From the NCBI RefSeq assembly GCF_040256745.1, contig NZ_CP138335.1, positions 1,674,001-1,738,000 on the forward strand: a stretch of DNA of 64,000 nt. Reading direction: 5' to 3'. Below are positions 42,684 to 53,040 of this stretch, piece by piece. This stretch comes from Scrofimicrobium sp. R131 (lineage in GTDB: Bacteria > Actinomycetota > Actinomycetes > Actinomycetales > Actinomycetaceae). The notes below the pieces were generated by a model. That model did not search any database and was not told the origin of the DNA. It worked only from the letters and a program-made list of their open reading frames with translations. A program made the translations under genes and the position numbers. Within the stretch, counting starts at the first letter, position 1, and each line of letters begins with the position of its first letter.

Positions 42684-42733
42684 AAAAACACTGAGGCCCT
42701 CTGGGTTTGCATTGCTGCAAGCCAGAGGGCCTC
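42684..42733 (-). terminator. terminator of the initiator tRNA gene
   Basis: On the minus strand GAGGCCCTCTGG pairs with CCAGAGGGCCTC (42733-42722, 42704-42693), with an inner TTGCA/TGCAA helix, then AGTG and TTTTT at 42688-42684. It starts 6 nt beyond the tRNA 3' end. Confidence 0.9.
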
Positions 42734-42737
42734 TTTC

Positions 42738-42812
<75 letters not shown>

Positions 42813-42824
42813 TCGGCTTTACCT

Positions 42825-42854
42825 ACTATAGTCAGCGGCCCATCTCGTCGGCAA
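42825..42854 (-). promoter_or_regulatory. promoter of the tRNA-fMet gene
   Basis: Minus-strand TTGCCG (42854-42849) and TATAGT (42830-42825), spaced 18 bp, lie 12 bp before the first tRNA base. Confidence 0.7.
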
Positions 42855-42975
42855 CCGAGGTGGCGGTGTGCTTAGTCATAGTGTCAACCCTTCTCGCAGG
42901 CGAGACGGGGACCCGACTTGTCATCCTCGCCAGGTATCCTGACAGGGACCTGGTAATTCGCGAATGTGAGTCCTA

Positions 42976-44253
42976 ATGGATGTCATGGTAGTTGGCGGAG
43001 GCGGGCGCGAACACGCCCTGGTCCGCGCCCTCAAAAACAGTCCGAAAGTAACCAAGATCTACGCTTTGCCCGGCAACGGGGGGATCGCTTCCCTGGCCGA
43101 ATGCGTGCCCATCGGCGCCACGGATCTGCCGGCAATTGTCGATTTTGCCACCTCTCACCAAATTGACTTCGCCGTGGTGGCGCCTGACGACCCCCTGGTG
43201 TTGGGCGCGGTGGACCTGCTGGAAGCAGCCGGGATCCCCTCGTTTGGCCCCACCGCCGCCGCCGCCCAGATCGAAGGCTCGAAGACCTTCGCCAAAGAGC
43301 TGATGCGACGACACCACATCCCCACCGCCGCGTACCAGGTTTTCACCGACCAGGACGCGGCATTTTCCTACCTGGCTGACGTCACCTACCCAATTGTGGT
43401 CAAGGCGGACGGCCTGGCTCTGGGCAAGGGCGTCATCATTGCCGAGTCGGAATCACAGGCTCGGGAGGCCGTGCACTCGATGCTCTCGGGCGAAGCCTTT
43501 GGCGACTCTGGCCGCCAGGTAGTGATCGAAGAGTTCCTCACCGGACCCGAAGTGACGGTACTGGCCTTCACCGACGGGCACACGGTCAAACCCATGGTTG
43601 CGTCGATGGACCACAAGCGGATCTTTGACGGTGACCGGGGGCCGAACACCGGAGGAATGGGCGTAATCGCGCCGAATCCTTTCTACACCTCGGAAGTGGC
43701 CCAGTACTGCGCCGAGCACATCTTCCAGCCGACGGTGGCGGCCCTGTCTGCCGAGGGAAACCCGTTCCGCGGGTGCCTCTACTTCGGCCTGATGCTGACC
43801 CCGGACGGCCCGAAAGTGATCGAGTACAACTGCCGGTTCGGTGACCCGGAGACGCAGGCTATCCTGCCGCTGCTCCGCTCCGACCTGCTGACAATCATGC
43901 AGGCGGTCCACGATCAGCGGCTGGACGAGGTGGAGGTCGACTTTGCCGACCAGGCCAGCTGCTGTGTGGTGCTGGCCAGCGAGGGCTACCCGGGCCAGGC
44001 CCAGGTGGGACGCCCGATCACGATCGACTCGGTGGAGGACGGCTACACCCACGTGTACCACGCCGGCACCAAGTTGGATGAGGGGCAGCTGGTCACCAGT
44101 GGCGGGCGCGTCCTGGCAGTCACCGCCACCGCGGACACCCTCCCCCAGGCAGTGGAGCGCGCCTACCAAGCGCTCGATCACATCTCATTTGAAGGCGCCC
44201 AGTTCCGCCGGGACATTGGCGCCGCCGCACTCAGGAAGGTCGATCACCCGTGA
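42976..44253 (+). CDS. purD: phosphoribosylamine-glycine ligase (GAR synthetase)
   Basis: Second step of purine synthesis, ATP-grasp fold, 425 residues. VVGGGGREHALVRAL is the family N-terminus, then the ATP-grasp loop YPIVVKADGLALGKGVIIA, and NTGGMGVIAPNPFYT and EYNCRFGDPETQAILPLL near the metal site. No clear ribosome binding site before the ATG. The stop overlaps the purL GTG by 4 bp, so the two are translationally coupled. Confidence 0.97.
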   Translation: MDVMVVGGGGREHALVRALKNSPKVTKIYALPGNGGIASLAECVPIGATDLPAIVDFATSHQIDFAVVAPDDPLVLGAVDLLEAAGIPSFGPTAAAAQIEGSKTFAKELMRRHHIPTAAYQVFTDQDAAFSYLADVTYPIVVKADGLALGKGVIIAESESQAREAVHSMLSGEAFGDSGRQVVIEEFLTGPEVTVLAFTDGHTVKPMVASMDHKRIFDGDRGPNTGGMGVIAPNPFYTSEVAQYCAEHIFQPTVAALSAEGNPFRGCLYFGLMLTPDGPKVIEYNCRFGDPETQAILPLLRSDLLTIMQAVHDQRLDEVEVDFADQASCCVVLASEGYPGQAQVGRPITIDSVEDGYTHVYHAGTKLDEGQLVTSGGRVLAVTATADTLPQAVERAYQALDHISFEGAQFRRDIGAAALRKVDHP

Positions 44254-47200
44254 TTTCTCGCCTCTATGTGGAAAAACGAGCGCCGTTTGCGTCCGAAGCC
44301 GCGCGGGTCCTGCGTGACGCGAAGACGCTCCTCGGCATTGAGGGGCTGACCGAGGTTCGGCTGCTGCAGCGCTACGACGTGCAGGGGCTCTCAGAGGCAG
44401 AGTTTGCCACCGCCGTCACCACGGTGTTTTCCGAGCCGCCGGTGGACCGGGTCCTGACCGAACTGCCCGCGGCCGACTTCGCCTTCGGCGTTCAGTTCCT
44501 GCCCGGCCAGTTTGACCAGCGGGCCGACTCGGCCGAAAGCTGCCTGCAACTGCAGAACCAGGGTGAACGGCCCCGGGTTCACAGCGCCCAGATCTACCTG
44601 CTGACCGGGCAGCTGAGCCCGGCGGAGCTGACCCGGCTGAAGGACTACCTGATCAACCCGGTCGACTCCCAGGAAATCGACCCGACCCTTCCTCCCAGCT
44701 TCACCCAGGAGGCCCCGAATCCGAACCCGACCCCGGAAGTCCCGCTGGACAACCTGGCCCAGCTCCACGCTGACCTCGGGTTGGCGATGGACCTTGACGA
44801 CCTGGAGCTGACCCGCTCCTACTTCGAGTCCGAAGGGCGCGCCCCCACCCTGGCCGAGCTCCGGGTGATCGACACCTACTGGTCGGATCACTGCCGCCAC
44901 ACCACCTTCCTCACCGAGCTGACCGAGTTGCAGTTCGAGGATCCCCGCGCCCAGGAGACCTTCGCCGAATACCAGCGCCTGCGCGCAGAACTGGGTCGAA
45001 CCAAGCCAATTACCCTGATGGACCTCGGCACGATTGCCGCTCGGTACCTCAAGCCCGTAAACCTTGACGAGTCCGAGGAAATCAACGCCTGCACCGTGCG
45101 GGTCACCGCCAACGTTGACGGCCATGAAGAACCGTGGCTGCTCCTGTTTAAAAACGAGACCCACAACCACCCCACCGAGATTGAGCCCTTCGGCGGTGCG
45201 GCCACCTGCATTGGCGGCGCCATTCGCGACCCGCTTTCCGGGCGCGCCTTCGTCTACCAGGCGATGCGGGTGACCGGGGCCGGCGACCCGCGCCTCCCCC
45301 TCGACCAGACTCTGCCCGGCAAGTTGCCCCAGCGCCAAATTGTGAACGAGGCGGCCGACGGCTACTCCTCATACGGCAACCAGATTGGGTTGGCCACCGG
45401 CCAGGTGACCGAGGTGTACCACCCCGGTTACGTCGCCAAACGGATGGAGGTGGGCGCGGTAGTGGGGGCAGCTCCGGCAGCGAACGTGGTTCGCGAGCGA
45501 CCCGCCCCCGGCGACCTGGTCGTGCTGCTGGGCGGCAAAACCGGGCGGGACGGCTGCGGCGGGGCCACCGGCTCCTCCAAAACCCACACCACCGAGTCCA
45601 TCACCGAGTCCGGCGCGGAAGTCCAAAAGGGCAACGCCCCGGAAGAGCGGAAAATTCAGCGACTCTTCCGCGACCCGGCGGCCACCCGCCTGATCAAACG
45701 GTGCAACGACTTTGGCGCCGGCGGCGTCTCGGTCGCCATTGGCGAACTGGCCCCCGGCCTCCGAATCGACCTGGATCGAGTCCCGGTGAAATACCAGGGA
45801 CTGACCGGCACCGAACTGGCGATCTCCGAATCGCAAGAGCGGATGGCCGTCGTCCTGGCGCCCGCGGACGTCGACCGGTTCCTGGCCCTGGCGGCCGGGG
45901 AAAACCTGGAGGCCACCGTCGTGGCCGAGGTGACCGAGGAGCCGCGCCTGGTGATGGTGCACCGCGGACAGGAAATCATCAACTTGTCCCGGGCCTTCCT
46001 CGACACCAACGGCGCCCCGAAGGAAGCGGATGCCACCGTGACCGCGCCGGACGCCTACCAGTTCCCGTTCTCGAACTGGGATGAGCTGGCTCGCGACCTG
46101 AACATCGCCTCCCAACGGGGCCTGGTGGAACGGTTTGACGCCACCGTTGGGGCCGCCAGCGTGCTGATGCCCCTGGGGGGTCGGCGCCAGCTCACCCCCA
46201 CCCAGGCGATGGCCGCCCTGCTCCCAACTCGCACCACCACCGCCTCGGTGATGTCGTTCGGCTTCAACCCGGCCATTCTGGCTGCCGACCCCTACGCGGG
46301 CGCCTACCTGGCCGTGGTGGAGTCCCTGGCCAAACTGGTGGCAACGGGAGCCGGGCTGGAGCAGGCCTACCTGACTTTCCAGGAGTACTTCCCCCGCCTC
46401 TTTGACGTCCCAGCCCGCTGGGGTCTTCCGGTGTCCGCCCTGCTCGGGGCCCTGCGCGCCCAGGTTGAGCTCGGGGTGGCGGCCGTGGGTGGGAAGGACT
46501 CCATGAGCGGCACCTTTGAGAACCTGGACGTGCCCCCCACCCTTGTCTCGTTCGCGGTCACCGTGGCTGAAGCCGCGGAGCTGATCTCGCCCGAGTTCAA
46601 GCAGGCCGGCTCGACCGTGGTCCTGCTGAGCCCGGAATTGGGTCCCGATGGGCTGCCCCAGGCCGACTCGCTGCGCCAAATCTGGGATCAGGCTCTGACG
46701 GCCATCCGGTCCGGTCAGGTCCTGTCCGCCTGGACTCCGGGTCAGGGCGGCGTCGCTGAGGGCCTGCTGAAGATGGCGGTCGGCAACCGGATCGGCGTCA
46801 CGCTCGAGGCGGACGCCCCGGTGTTTTCCTACCGCTACGGCGCGCTGGTGCTGGAGCTGGCCCCGGGAGCCGAGTTGGCGGGGGCCCAGGTGCTGGGCCA
46901 GACCACCTCGGACTACCTGCTGCACAAGGGGTCCACCCGGTACGACCTGGCCGAGCTGGAGGCGGCCTGGACGGAGACGTTGGCGGAGGTGTTCCCAATC
47001 TCGGCTCCGGTCGCCACCGACCAGCCCTGCCCGGTTGTGACCTCTTCGACGCCCACGACCAAACCCGCCAGCAACAGGACGGCGAAGCCGAAGTTCCTGA
47101 TCCCGGTTTTTCCGGGCACGAACTCCGAATATGACACCGCACGGGCTGTGGAAGAAGCCGGCGGCGAGGCCGAACTGTTCGTGGTCCAGAACCTGACAGC

Positions 47201-47885
47201 CGCGGACATCGCCCGATCTTCCAGCGAGTTTGCCCGGAGCCTGTCCACCTCCCAGGTGCTGCTGATCCCGGGTGGATTCTCCGGGGGCGACGAGCCGGAT
47301 GGCTCCGCCAAGTTCATCACGTCGTTCCTGCGTAACCCGGAGATTTCCGCCGAGTTGACCGCACTGCTGGACCGGCGTGAGGGGCTGGTGGGCGGCATCT
47401 GCAACGGGTTCCAAGCCCTGATCAAACTGGGCTTGGTCCCCTACGGGAAGATTGTCGAACCGACCGCGGACTCCCCCACCCTGACCCACAACCTGATTGG
47501 GCGCCACCAGTCCCGACTGGTTCGCACTCGGATCGCTTCCACGCTCAGCCCCTGGCTGTCCGAGGTGGCCGTCGGCGACGTGGTTTCGGTTGCCATTTCC
47601 CACGGGGAGGGTCGCCTGGTGGCATCCGAGGAGGAGTTGGCTCGGCTGGGCGAGCTCGGCCAGATTGCCACTCAGTATGTGGATCAGGCGGGCCAGCCAA
47701 CCATGGACGTGGACTTCAACCCGGCCGGATCAATGTGGGCCATCGAAGCGTTGACCAGCCCCGACGGACGGGTGATCGGCAAGATGGGTCACGCTGAGCG
47801 GATCGGGCCACACCTGTACCGGAACGTTCCCGGCCAGTTCGAACTGGGAATGTTCCGCTCCGCGGTGAAGTACTTCGCCGACTAG
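44250..47885 (+). CDS. purL: phosphoribosylformylglycinamidine synthase, single-chain type
   Basis: 1211 residues, fusing the PurS-like N-terminus (about 1-150), the tandem AIR-synthase-like ATPase domains (about 170-900) and a class I glutaminase (about 950-1211). The glutaminase shows PGGFSGGDEPDG and the nucleophile Cys in GLVGGICNGFQALI, and the ATPase shows YWSDHCRHTTF and FKNETHNHPTEIEPFGGA. Many actinobacteria use separate PurS, PurL and PurQ; the large form is typical of gamma-proteobacteria and some Actinomycetaceae and bifidobacteria. GTG start overlapping purD by 4 bp. Confidence 0.96.
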   Translation: MISRLYVEKRAPFASEAARVLRDAKTLLGIEGLTEVRLLQRYDVQGLSEAEFATAVTTVFSEPPVDRVLTELPAADFAFGVQFLPGQFDQRADSAESCLQLQNQGERPRVHSAQIYLLTGQLSPAELTRLKDYLINPVDSQEIDPTLPPSFTQEAPNPNPTPEVPLDNLAQLHADLGLAMDLDDLELTRSYFESEGRAPTLAELRVIDTYWSDHCRHTTFLTELTELQFEDPRAQETFAEYQRLRAELGRTKPITLMDLGTIAARYLKPVNLDESEEINACTVRVTANVDGHEEPWLLLFKNETHNHPTEIEPFGGAATCIGGAIRDPLSGRAFVYQAMRVTGAGDPRLPLDQTLPGKLPQRQIVNEAADGYSSYGNQIGLATGQVTEVYHPGYVAKRMEVGAVVGAAPAANVVRERPAPGDLVVLLGGKTGRDGCGGATGSSKTHTTESITESGAEVQKGNAPEERKIQRLFRDPAATRLIKRCNDFGAGGVSVAIGELAPGLRIDLDRVPVKYQGLTGTELAISESQERMAVVLAPADVDRFLALAAGENLEATVVAEVTEEPRLVMVHRGQEIINLSRAFLDTNGAPKEADATVTAPDAYQFPFSNWDELARDLNIASQRGLVERFDATVGAASVLMPLGGRRQLTPTQAMAALLPTRTTTASVMSFGFNPAILAADPYAGAYLAVVESLAKLVATGAGLEQAYLTFQEYFPRLFDVPARWGLPVSALLGALRAQVELGVAAVGGKDSMSGTFENLDVPPTLVSFAVTVAEAAELISPEFKQAGSTVVLLSPELGPDGLPQADSLRQIWDQALTAIRSGQVLSAWTPGQGGVAEGLLKMAVGNRIGVTLEADAPVFSYRYGALVLELAPGAELAGAQVLGQTTSDYLLHKGSTRYDLAELEAAWTETLAEVFPISAPVATDQPCPVVTSSTPTTKPASNRTAKPKFLIPVFPGTNSEYDTARAVEEAGGEAELFVVQNLTAADIARSSSEFARSLSTSQVLLIPGGFSGGDEPDGSAKFITSFLRNPEISAELTALLDRREGLVGGICNGFQALIKLGLVPYGKIVEPTADSPTLTHNLIGRHQSRLVRTRIASTLSPWLSEVAVGDVVSVAISHGEGRLVASEEELARLGELGQIATQYVDQAGQPTMDVDFNPAGSMWAIEALTSPDGRVIGKMGHAERIGPHLYRNVPGQFELGMFRSAVKYFAD

Positions 47886-47889
47886 CAGC

Positions 47890-47928
47890 AGTTCGGGCCC
47901 CCGGCGTAATCGCTTGGGGGCCCGAACT
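47890..47928 (+). terminator. terminator of purDL
   Basis: A perfect 13-bp stem (AGTTCGGGCCCCC at 47890-47902, its complement at 47916-47928) with a short TTA tail, directly after the purL stop. Confidence 0.85.
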
Positions 47929-47979
47929 TTAGGTAGAGGCCACAGGAGTTTCAGACGCCACCGGAGCTTCCGGGTAAAC

Positions 47980-48019
47980 CACGAGGCGGGCACCCGCAGG
48001 TGCCCGCCTCGTGATTTTT
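47980..48019 (-). terminator. bidirectional terminator after the UPF0182 gene
   Basis: A 15-bp perfect stem (CACGAGGCGGGCACC at 47980-47994, complement at 47999-48013) with a 4-nt loop, TTTTT on the + side and TTT on the minus side. It stands between convergent purL and UPF0182 and can serve both. Confidence 0.85.
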
Positions 48020-51000
48020 AACCCTGCTCCGCGTCTGAGCCGAGCTCGGTTTCCGGTCCGACGTCCCCGGGGGGCGCCCCACCATCAGCGGGGTCGGCCG
48101 GCTCACCCAGGAGGGCGGCCGCCTCGGCATCCAGCTGGCTCTGAATCTGCACGGCCTTTTCCAGCGCCTTCTGCAGGTCGTTTTGAGCCTTGCCGTAGGC
48201 CGTCCAGTCGTTGTTCGACATGGCATCCTGGCCGGCCTTCAGCGCGTCGCGAGCCGAAGCCAACGCCTTGGACAGCTGCTGCTGCAAGGTCTGGTCCGTA
48301 CTCTCGTCCGGCGCTTCCGGCTCCCCTTCCGAGCCCGCCACCGTCGCCTCGGAGTCGCCCCCGAAGGTCTGGTCCAGGGACTCCTGCAGGGTACGGGCGA
48401 ACCCAATCTGGTCGCCGAACGCCGTCAGCACGTAGCGCAGGACCGGGTAGGAGGTACTACCGGTGGACTGCACGTAGACCGGCTGGACGTAGAGCAGCCC
48501 GCCCCCAACCGGCAGCGTCAGCAGGTTCCCGCTGATCACCTTGGACCCCTGCTGGTTTAGCAGGTTCAGCTCGGACGCAATCGTCTGATCGGAGTTGAAC
48601 GCGTTTTGCACCTGGCCGGGGCCGGGAACCGTGGTGGAAGACGGCAGCGCAATCAACCTGAGTTTGCCGTAGCCGTCCCTGACCTTCCCCGGTTCGTTGC
48701 CTGTTTCTGAATCCACCGCCAGGAAGCCGGCCATCGCCGCGCGGCGCGCCTCACCCCCACCGGCGGGAACGTACACGGAGGTGAGGGAGAACTCTGCACT
48801 CTCCTGAGTCGGCATCTGCATGGTCAGGTAGTAGGGTGCCTGCAGCTTCTGCTGCGTCTGGCCCGCGGCGTCGGTCGAAGCCGAAGTTGGATCCTCCGAC
48901 AGGCGCCAGCGGTCACCACCGGTGTAGAACTCGGCCGCCTCGGTCACGTGGTACGTGGCCAGCAGCGAACGCTGCACCTTGAACAGATCCTCGGGGTAGC
49001 GCAGGTGGCTCATCAGGTCCCCGGAGATTTCGCTCTTGTCCTGAATCAGACCCGGGTAGACCCCCTGCCAGGCTCCCAGCAGCGGATCCTGGTCATCCCA
49101 GCTGAACAGCTTCACCGAACCGTCGTAGGCATCCACCACGGCCTTGACCGAGTTCCGCATGTAGTTGATCGTCTCGAACTGGGCGGCGGCGGGGCCGGCC
49201 AGGGTGCGCGAGTCGGTGGTCGCCTCGGTCAGCGACTGGTGCTCCGCGTACGGGTACGAGTTGGCGGTCGTGTAGCCGTCAATGATCCACACGAGGCGCT
49301 GCGTGGTGGAAGGATCATCGTCCATGTCGACCACGGCCGGGTAGGCTTTCTGCTCCAGCGTCAGGAACGGAGCCACCTTCTTCACCCGTTGAATCGGATC
49401 CCGATCGAACAGGATCTGAGACTCTGAGTTGGTCTGCGAGGAGAAGAAAATGTCGGTCGAGCCGAACTTGACCGCGAACAGCAGCTTGTTGAAGAAGTTT
49501 CCGACCGAGGGTCCGCCGTCACCGGTGAAGGTGGTCTGCACCTGACCCGAGGGAGCGTTGTCGTCCGGGTAGTCCAGTTCCTGGGGCGGGGTCCCCTCCG
49601 GGGCTCCCACGATCGAGTAGACCGGGGCCTTCGGCGAGAAGTACACCCGCTCCTCATAGTCGCCAATTTCGCCGACGGAAGGAATGGACTGTTCCCAGAA
49701 GGACGGCGTCCCATCGGGCCGAACGGCGTTGCCGTAGGCGGCTGCCACGCCGTAGCCGTGGGTGTAAACGGTATGCAGGTTCACCCAGGTTTGCTGTTCT
49801 TCCTGCAGGCCGTTCAGGTTCAGATCCCGAACCGCGATCACCGTGTCCCGACGCTCACCATCGATGGTGTAGCGATCGACCGATAGCTGCTCATCAAAGG
49901 TGTAGTAGGGACGCGACTGCTGCAACTGGCGGAAAGTGGGGGAAACCACGGCCGGATCCAACAGGCGGATCTGCGAAGTGGACTCTGAGTCCTCCCGCAG
50001 CTGCCCGGGGGAGGCGTCAGTTTTTGCCGCATAGGTCTGGTATTCCACCTCGTCCAACCCGTAGGCCTTCAAGGTGGCGTCAATGTTGCGCTGAATGTAG
50101 GGCTGCTCCATCTGGCGCGCATTCGGCGTCACCCGGAACTGCTGGATCAACGCGGGGTACGCCATCCCGATCACCAGGGCGGACACGATGGTGACGGCCA
50201 CGCCGGTGACCGGCAGCCGCCAGGTGCCGCGGAAGGCGGCCACGATGAACATGACTGCCACCAGGACCGAGACCACCGCCAAAATCAGGTGGGCCGGCAG
50301 GGTGGCGGAAATATCGGTGTACAGCGCGCCGTCGACGATCGCGTTCGGACCGCCGTTCTGGTAGAGCATCGAGTAGATCCCCAGCCAGTAGCGCAGGCCG
50401 AACAGCAGGGAGATGACCGCGGCAATCAGGCCGATCTGCTTCCGGGCCGGCCGGGTGGCGCGCAGCTTTGGAGAGAACGTGAGGCCGCCGTAAACGTAGT
50501 TGACGATCAGCACGCCCACCAGGGACAGGACCGCTGCGTTCATCAGCAGGCTCAGCAGCAGCTGCAGCACCGGAACGGTGAAGACGTAGAAGGAAATGTC
50601 GATGCCGAACTGGGGGTCCACCTCACCAAACGGTTGGCGGTGCAGCCACATCAGGATCTGCTGCCAGCTGGAAGCGTACGTCCCGGCCATGGTCAGCGCG
50701 ATCAGCGCGGGCACGCCCCAGAACACCAGGTTCCGCATCGGTTCAAGTGCCTGCTGGTAGACGCGCATAGTCGAGCGAGCACCCATCAGCGGGCGCTTGC
50801 GATAAGCCCACTGCACCGTCAGCGCCACCGAGGCGAACAGCACCAGGAAGGACACCAGGGCAATTACCGCAATCGCCACCCAGCGGGTCCAGATGACCCG
50901 GTCTGCCCCCACCTGCTGGAACCAGAGCACTTCGGTCCAGGTGTGGGCCATGGCGTAAATGACCAGCCCGATCAGGGCCAGAATCAGCAGGGTAATGACC

Positions 51001-51128
51001 AGCGGGTTCTTCAGGGGGTTGGACTTGGGGATTCCCCCGCCCTCCCCGTCCCCACCCTGCGGGTTGCGCTGGGAGCCAGCGGGTCGGTCGTTGTTGGGTG
51101 GGAATCCACCCGCAAAGAAGGAGGTCAC
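48018..51128 (-). CDS. UPF0182 family large membrane protein
   Basis: 1036 residues. After a Gly/Pro-rich cytoplasmic start, about seven membrane helices occupy residues 35-330, followed by a large extracytoplasmic domain (about 340-880) and a Gln/Ala/Asp-rich acidic coiled tail (about 900-1036). The family is universal in actinobacteria and of unknown function; in mycobacteria (Rv3193c) it lies beside the PDZ-Lon protein and DUF2342 as here. The GTG at 51128 has AGAGG 5 nt upstream, preferred over an ATG 30 bp earlier. Confidence 0.9.
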   Translation of the reverse strand: MTSFFAGGFPPNNDRPAGSQRNPQGGDGEGGGIPKSNPLKNPLVITLLILALIGLVIYAMAHTWTEVLWFQQVGADRVIWTRWVAIAVIALVSFLVLFASVALTVQWAYRKRPLMGARSTMRVYQQALEPMRNLVFWGVPALIALTMAGTYASSWQQILMWLHRQPFGEVDPQFGIDISFYVFTVPVLQLLLSLLMNAAVLSLVGVLIVNYVYGGLTFSPKLRATRPARKQIGLIAAVISLLFGLRYWLGIYSMLYQNGGPNAIVDGALYTDISATLPAHLILAVVSVLVAVMFIVAAFRGTWRLPVTGVAVTIVSALVIGMAYPALIQQFRVTPNARQMEQPYIQRNIDATLKAYGLDEVEYQTYAAKTDASPGQLREDSESTSQIRLLDPAVVSPTFRQLQQSRPYYTFDEQLSVDRYTIDGERRDTVIAVRDLNLNGLQEEQQTWVNLHTVYTHGYGVAAAYGNAVRPDGTPSFWEQSIPSVGEIGDYEERVYFSPKAPVYSIVGAPEGTPPQELDYPDDNAPSGQVQTTFTGDGGPSVGNFFNKLLFAVKFGSTDIFFSSQTNSESQILFDRDPIQRVKKVAPFLTLEQKAYPAVVDMDDDPSTTQRLVWIIDGYTTANSYPYAEHQSLTEATTDSRTLAGPAAAQFETINYMRNSVKAVVDAYDGSVKLFSWDDQDPLLGAWQGVYPGLIQDKSEISGDLMSHLRYPEDLFKVQRSLLATYHVTEAAEFYTGGDRWRLSEDPTSASTDAAGQTQQKLQAPYYLTMQMPTQESAEFSLTSVYVPAGGGEARRAAMAGFLAVDSETGNEPGKVRDGYGKLRLIALPSSTTVPGPGQVQNAFNSDQTIASELNLLNQQGSKVISGNLLTLPVGGGLLYVQPVYVQSTGSTSYPVLRYVLTAFGDQIGFARTLQESLDQTFGGDSEATVAGSEGEPEAPDESTDQTLQQQLSKALASARDALKAGQDAMSNNDWTAYGKAQNDLQKALEKAVQIQSQLDAEAAALLGEPADPADGGAPPGDVGPETELGSDAEQG

Positions 51129-51229
51129 CGTTTCCTCTCTCGGGACCGGTCGATCCACATAGACTGCCTAATCAGTCCAAGTATAACGGCAACTGGCGGC
51201 CGTACCCGGGGCCGTGACAAGATGCATCT

Positions 51230-51781
51230 ATGAGTGAAAATCAGCTGGCCTTGAAGACGGTAATCCACGAGATTGAGCGAGGCGCAGCTCGCCTCGGTTG
51301 GGATCGTCCCCCGGCTATTTACGCCCTGGTGCCAACCCAAGAACTGCTGGCTGCTCCCGACCTTCCTGCGGACATTGCGGAACAGCTGCGTGAGAGTTGG
51401 ACCGGAGAGGCGGAACACCTGTCGGCCATCTTGCAGGACCCCTTGGCTGAGGACAACTTGGAGGAGATCCTGCCCGAGCTGGCCTGGCCGGACCAGGTCG
51501 CCGGAGCCGCCGTGGCGGTCGAACGGGCCATTATCCCGCCCGAGGTCGAGGACCAGGTTCCCGAGGATCCGCACGAGGCAGCCCACTTTGTCGCCTCGCA
51601 CCCCGATCACACCGACGTCCGCCTGACCGTGGGGGTGCTGCGCTCCGGGGAGTCCTGGTGCGCCATCCGCACCCGGCCGTTCGACTCGGACGACCAGGTG
51701 GGTTCGGGTGAGAACCTAATCCCCGGCCTGGTGGAGCTGCTCCGGCTGGGCTTTGTCGAGGCCGAGCCGACCGCCGACTAG
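51230..51781 (+). CDS. PPA1309 family protein
   Basis: 183 residues of an actinobacterial family named after Cutibacterium PPA1309. Conserved-looking stretches are VIHEIERGAARLGWDRPPAI, FALVPT-like YALVPTQELL, and HPDHTDVRLTVGVLRSGESW. No catalytic motif or membrane segment is visible. It sits between UPF0182 and the PDZ-Lon gene, where the family is usually found. Its stop overlaps the PDZ gene stop by 4 bp. Function unknown. Confidence 0.85.
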   Translation: MSENQLALKTVIHEIERGAARLGWDRPPAIYALVPTQELLAAPDLPADIAEQLRESWTGEAEHLSAILQDPLAEDNLEEILPELAWPDQVAGAAVAVERAIIPPEVEDQVPEDPHEAAHFVASHPDHTDVRLTVGVLRSGESWCAIRTRPFDSDDQVGSGENLIPGLVELLRLGFVEAEPTAD

Positions 51782-52878
51782 CCGACTACCGACTCGCAGG
51801 TGGGGACTTCGTCGCCCCGCCCGGCCGCAATCTTTTGCACCGCGTCGACGGCTTCGGACAAGGTGCCAACCGCCCGCACCTCAAGTCCGTCCGGGTAGTT
51901 CCCCGGCACTTCGTCGCAGTTGGAGGTGGGGGCCAGGAACCACTCGGCTCCGTCCCGGAAGGCGCCGTACATTTTCTGTTCGATCCCGCCGATTGGTTCC
52001 ACCGTGCCGTCGTAGTGCATGGCGCCGGTTCCGGCGATGACGTTGTCGCCCACCAGCGTGCCGCCGTTGATCTTGTCGATGATGCCCAGAGCAAACATCA
52101 TTCCGGCCGAGGGACCGCCGACGTTTTCCAGGTGGAAGTTGATTTCCACCGGCATGTCAATGTCGAAGCTGAGGACCACCCCCAGTTTCGAGCCCTGCTC
52201 GGGATCTGCCGGATCCTCAGTGGTGATGACCGACTCGGTCCGATCGCGCCCACCGCGCTCGACTGTCACCTGCAGTTCGGTGCCGGCCGGCACGTCCCGC
52301 AGCAGCCGGAAGGGAGCACTTGGGGACTTCATCGGGTAGACGGTCCCGTCCGGGGTCTCGATGGACACGAGCTGGTCCCCCACCTCGATTTTGCCGGCCG
52401 CACCCGAGTCTTCGGCGATCCCCACCACGGTGATGACGGTGGGCAGGCGATAGCCCAGGTATTCCAGAGCCGCCACGGCCGCCGTCGAGTGGGAGGACTC
52501 CATCTGGGCCGAGGAGACCGCCTCCATGTCCTCGGAGGTGACGTCGTCGGGATACACGTCGGAGTAGCGCGAAATCGAGTACCCGGGGGTGCGCCAAGCC
52601 CGCAGCAGCATCGGGGCGGTCACCGTGGTTCCGGGCCCGCCCTCCTCGCTGACGGTGACCATTCGCAGTTCGCCCTCTGCCGGCTCGTCCGAGCCGCGAA
52701 TCTCAATCAGCGGCTGCCCGTCCTGATCCCCCAGGACGTCAAAAGTCGGGCCGGGAGAGTAGATCACGAACGGGAGCGGCGTCAGCGAGACGGCCAGGCC
52801 CAAACCCACTGCCACCACAATGAGAACTAGCCACTGAAGCGCACGCTTGAGCCGGTTTGGCTGCGATGTCTTTTCCAT
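51778..52878 (-). CDS. PDZ-domain Lon-like serine protease (YlbL family)
   Basis: 366 residues: one N-terminal membrane helix (about 13-35), a PDZ domain (about 148-220, VVGIAEDSGAAGKIEVGDQL), and an S16 Lon-type protease domain with the Ser-Lys dyad S257 (VGGPSAGMMFAL) and K302 (IGGIEQKMYGA). Probably membrane-tethered and facing outward. The start is fixed by CACAAT (52890-52885), 6 nt before the ATG. Mycobacterial Rv3194c has the same architecture and neighbours. Confidence 0.9.
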   Translation of the reverse strand: MEKTSQPNRLKRALQWLVLIVVAVGLGLAVSLTPLPFVIYSPGPTFDVLGDQDGQPLIEIRGSDEPAEGELRMVTVSEEGGPGTTVTAPMLLRAWRTPGYSISRYSDVYPDDVTSEDMEAVSSAQMESSHSTAAVAALEYLGYRLPTVITVVGIAEDSGAAGKIEVGDQLVSIETPDGTVYPMKSPSAPFRLLRDVPAGTELQVTVERGGRDRTESVITTEDPADPEQGSKLGVVLSFDIDMPVEINFHLENVGGPSAGMMFALGIIDKINGGTLVGDNVIAGTGAMHYDGTVEPIGGIEQKMYGAFRDGAEWFLAPTSNCDEVPGNYPDGLEVRAVGTLSEAVDAVQKIAAGRGDEVPTCESVVG

Positions 52879-53040
52879 TCCCCTATTGTGCACCAACTGG
52901 ACCAACTGAGCTTTGTCGCCTCAAACACGCTTTCACCAGCTCCCCCACCGGCAATTCTGGCCGGCCAATTGCGCCCAGAGCGCACCGGCAATTCAAAAGT
53001 TTCTCAGCTCATCACCAGCCAGTGCGGATAGACTCATTCC

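Noticed and set aside
42832-42879. 15-codon ORF on the minus strand upstream of tRNA-fMet, preceded by GAAGGG
   Set aside because: It overlaps the tRNA promoter and has no regulatory residue run or terminator of its own. Probably chance.
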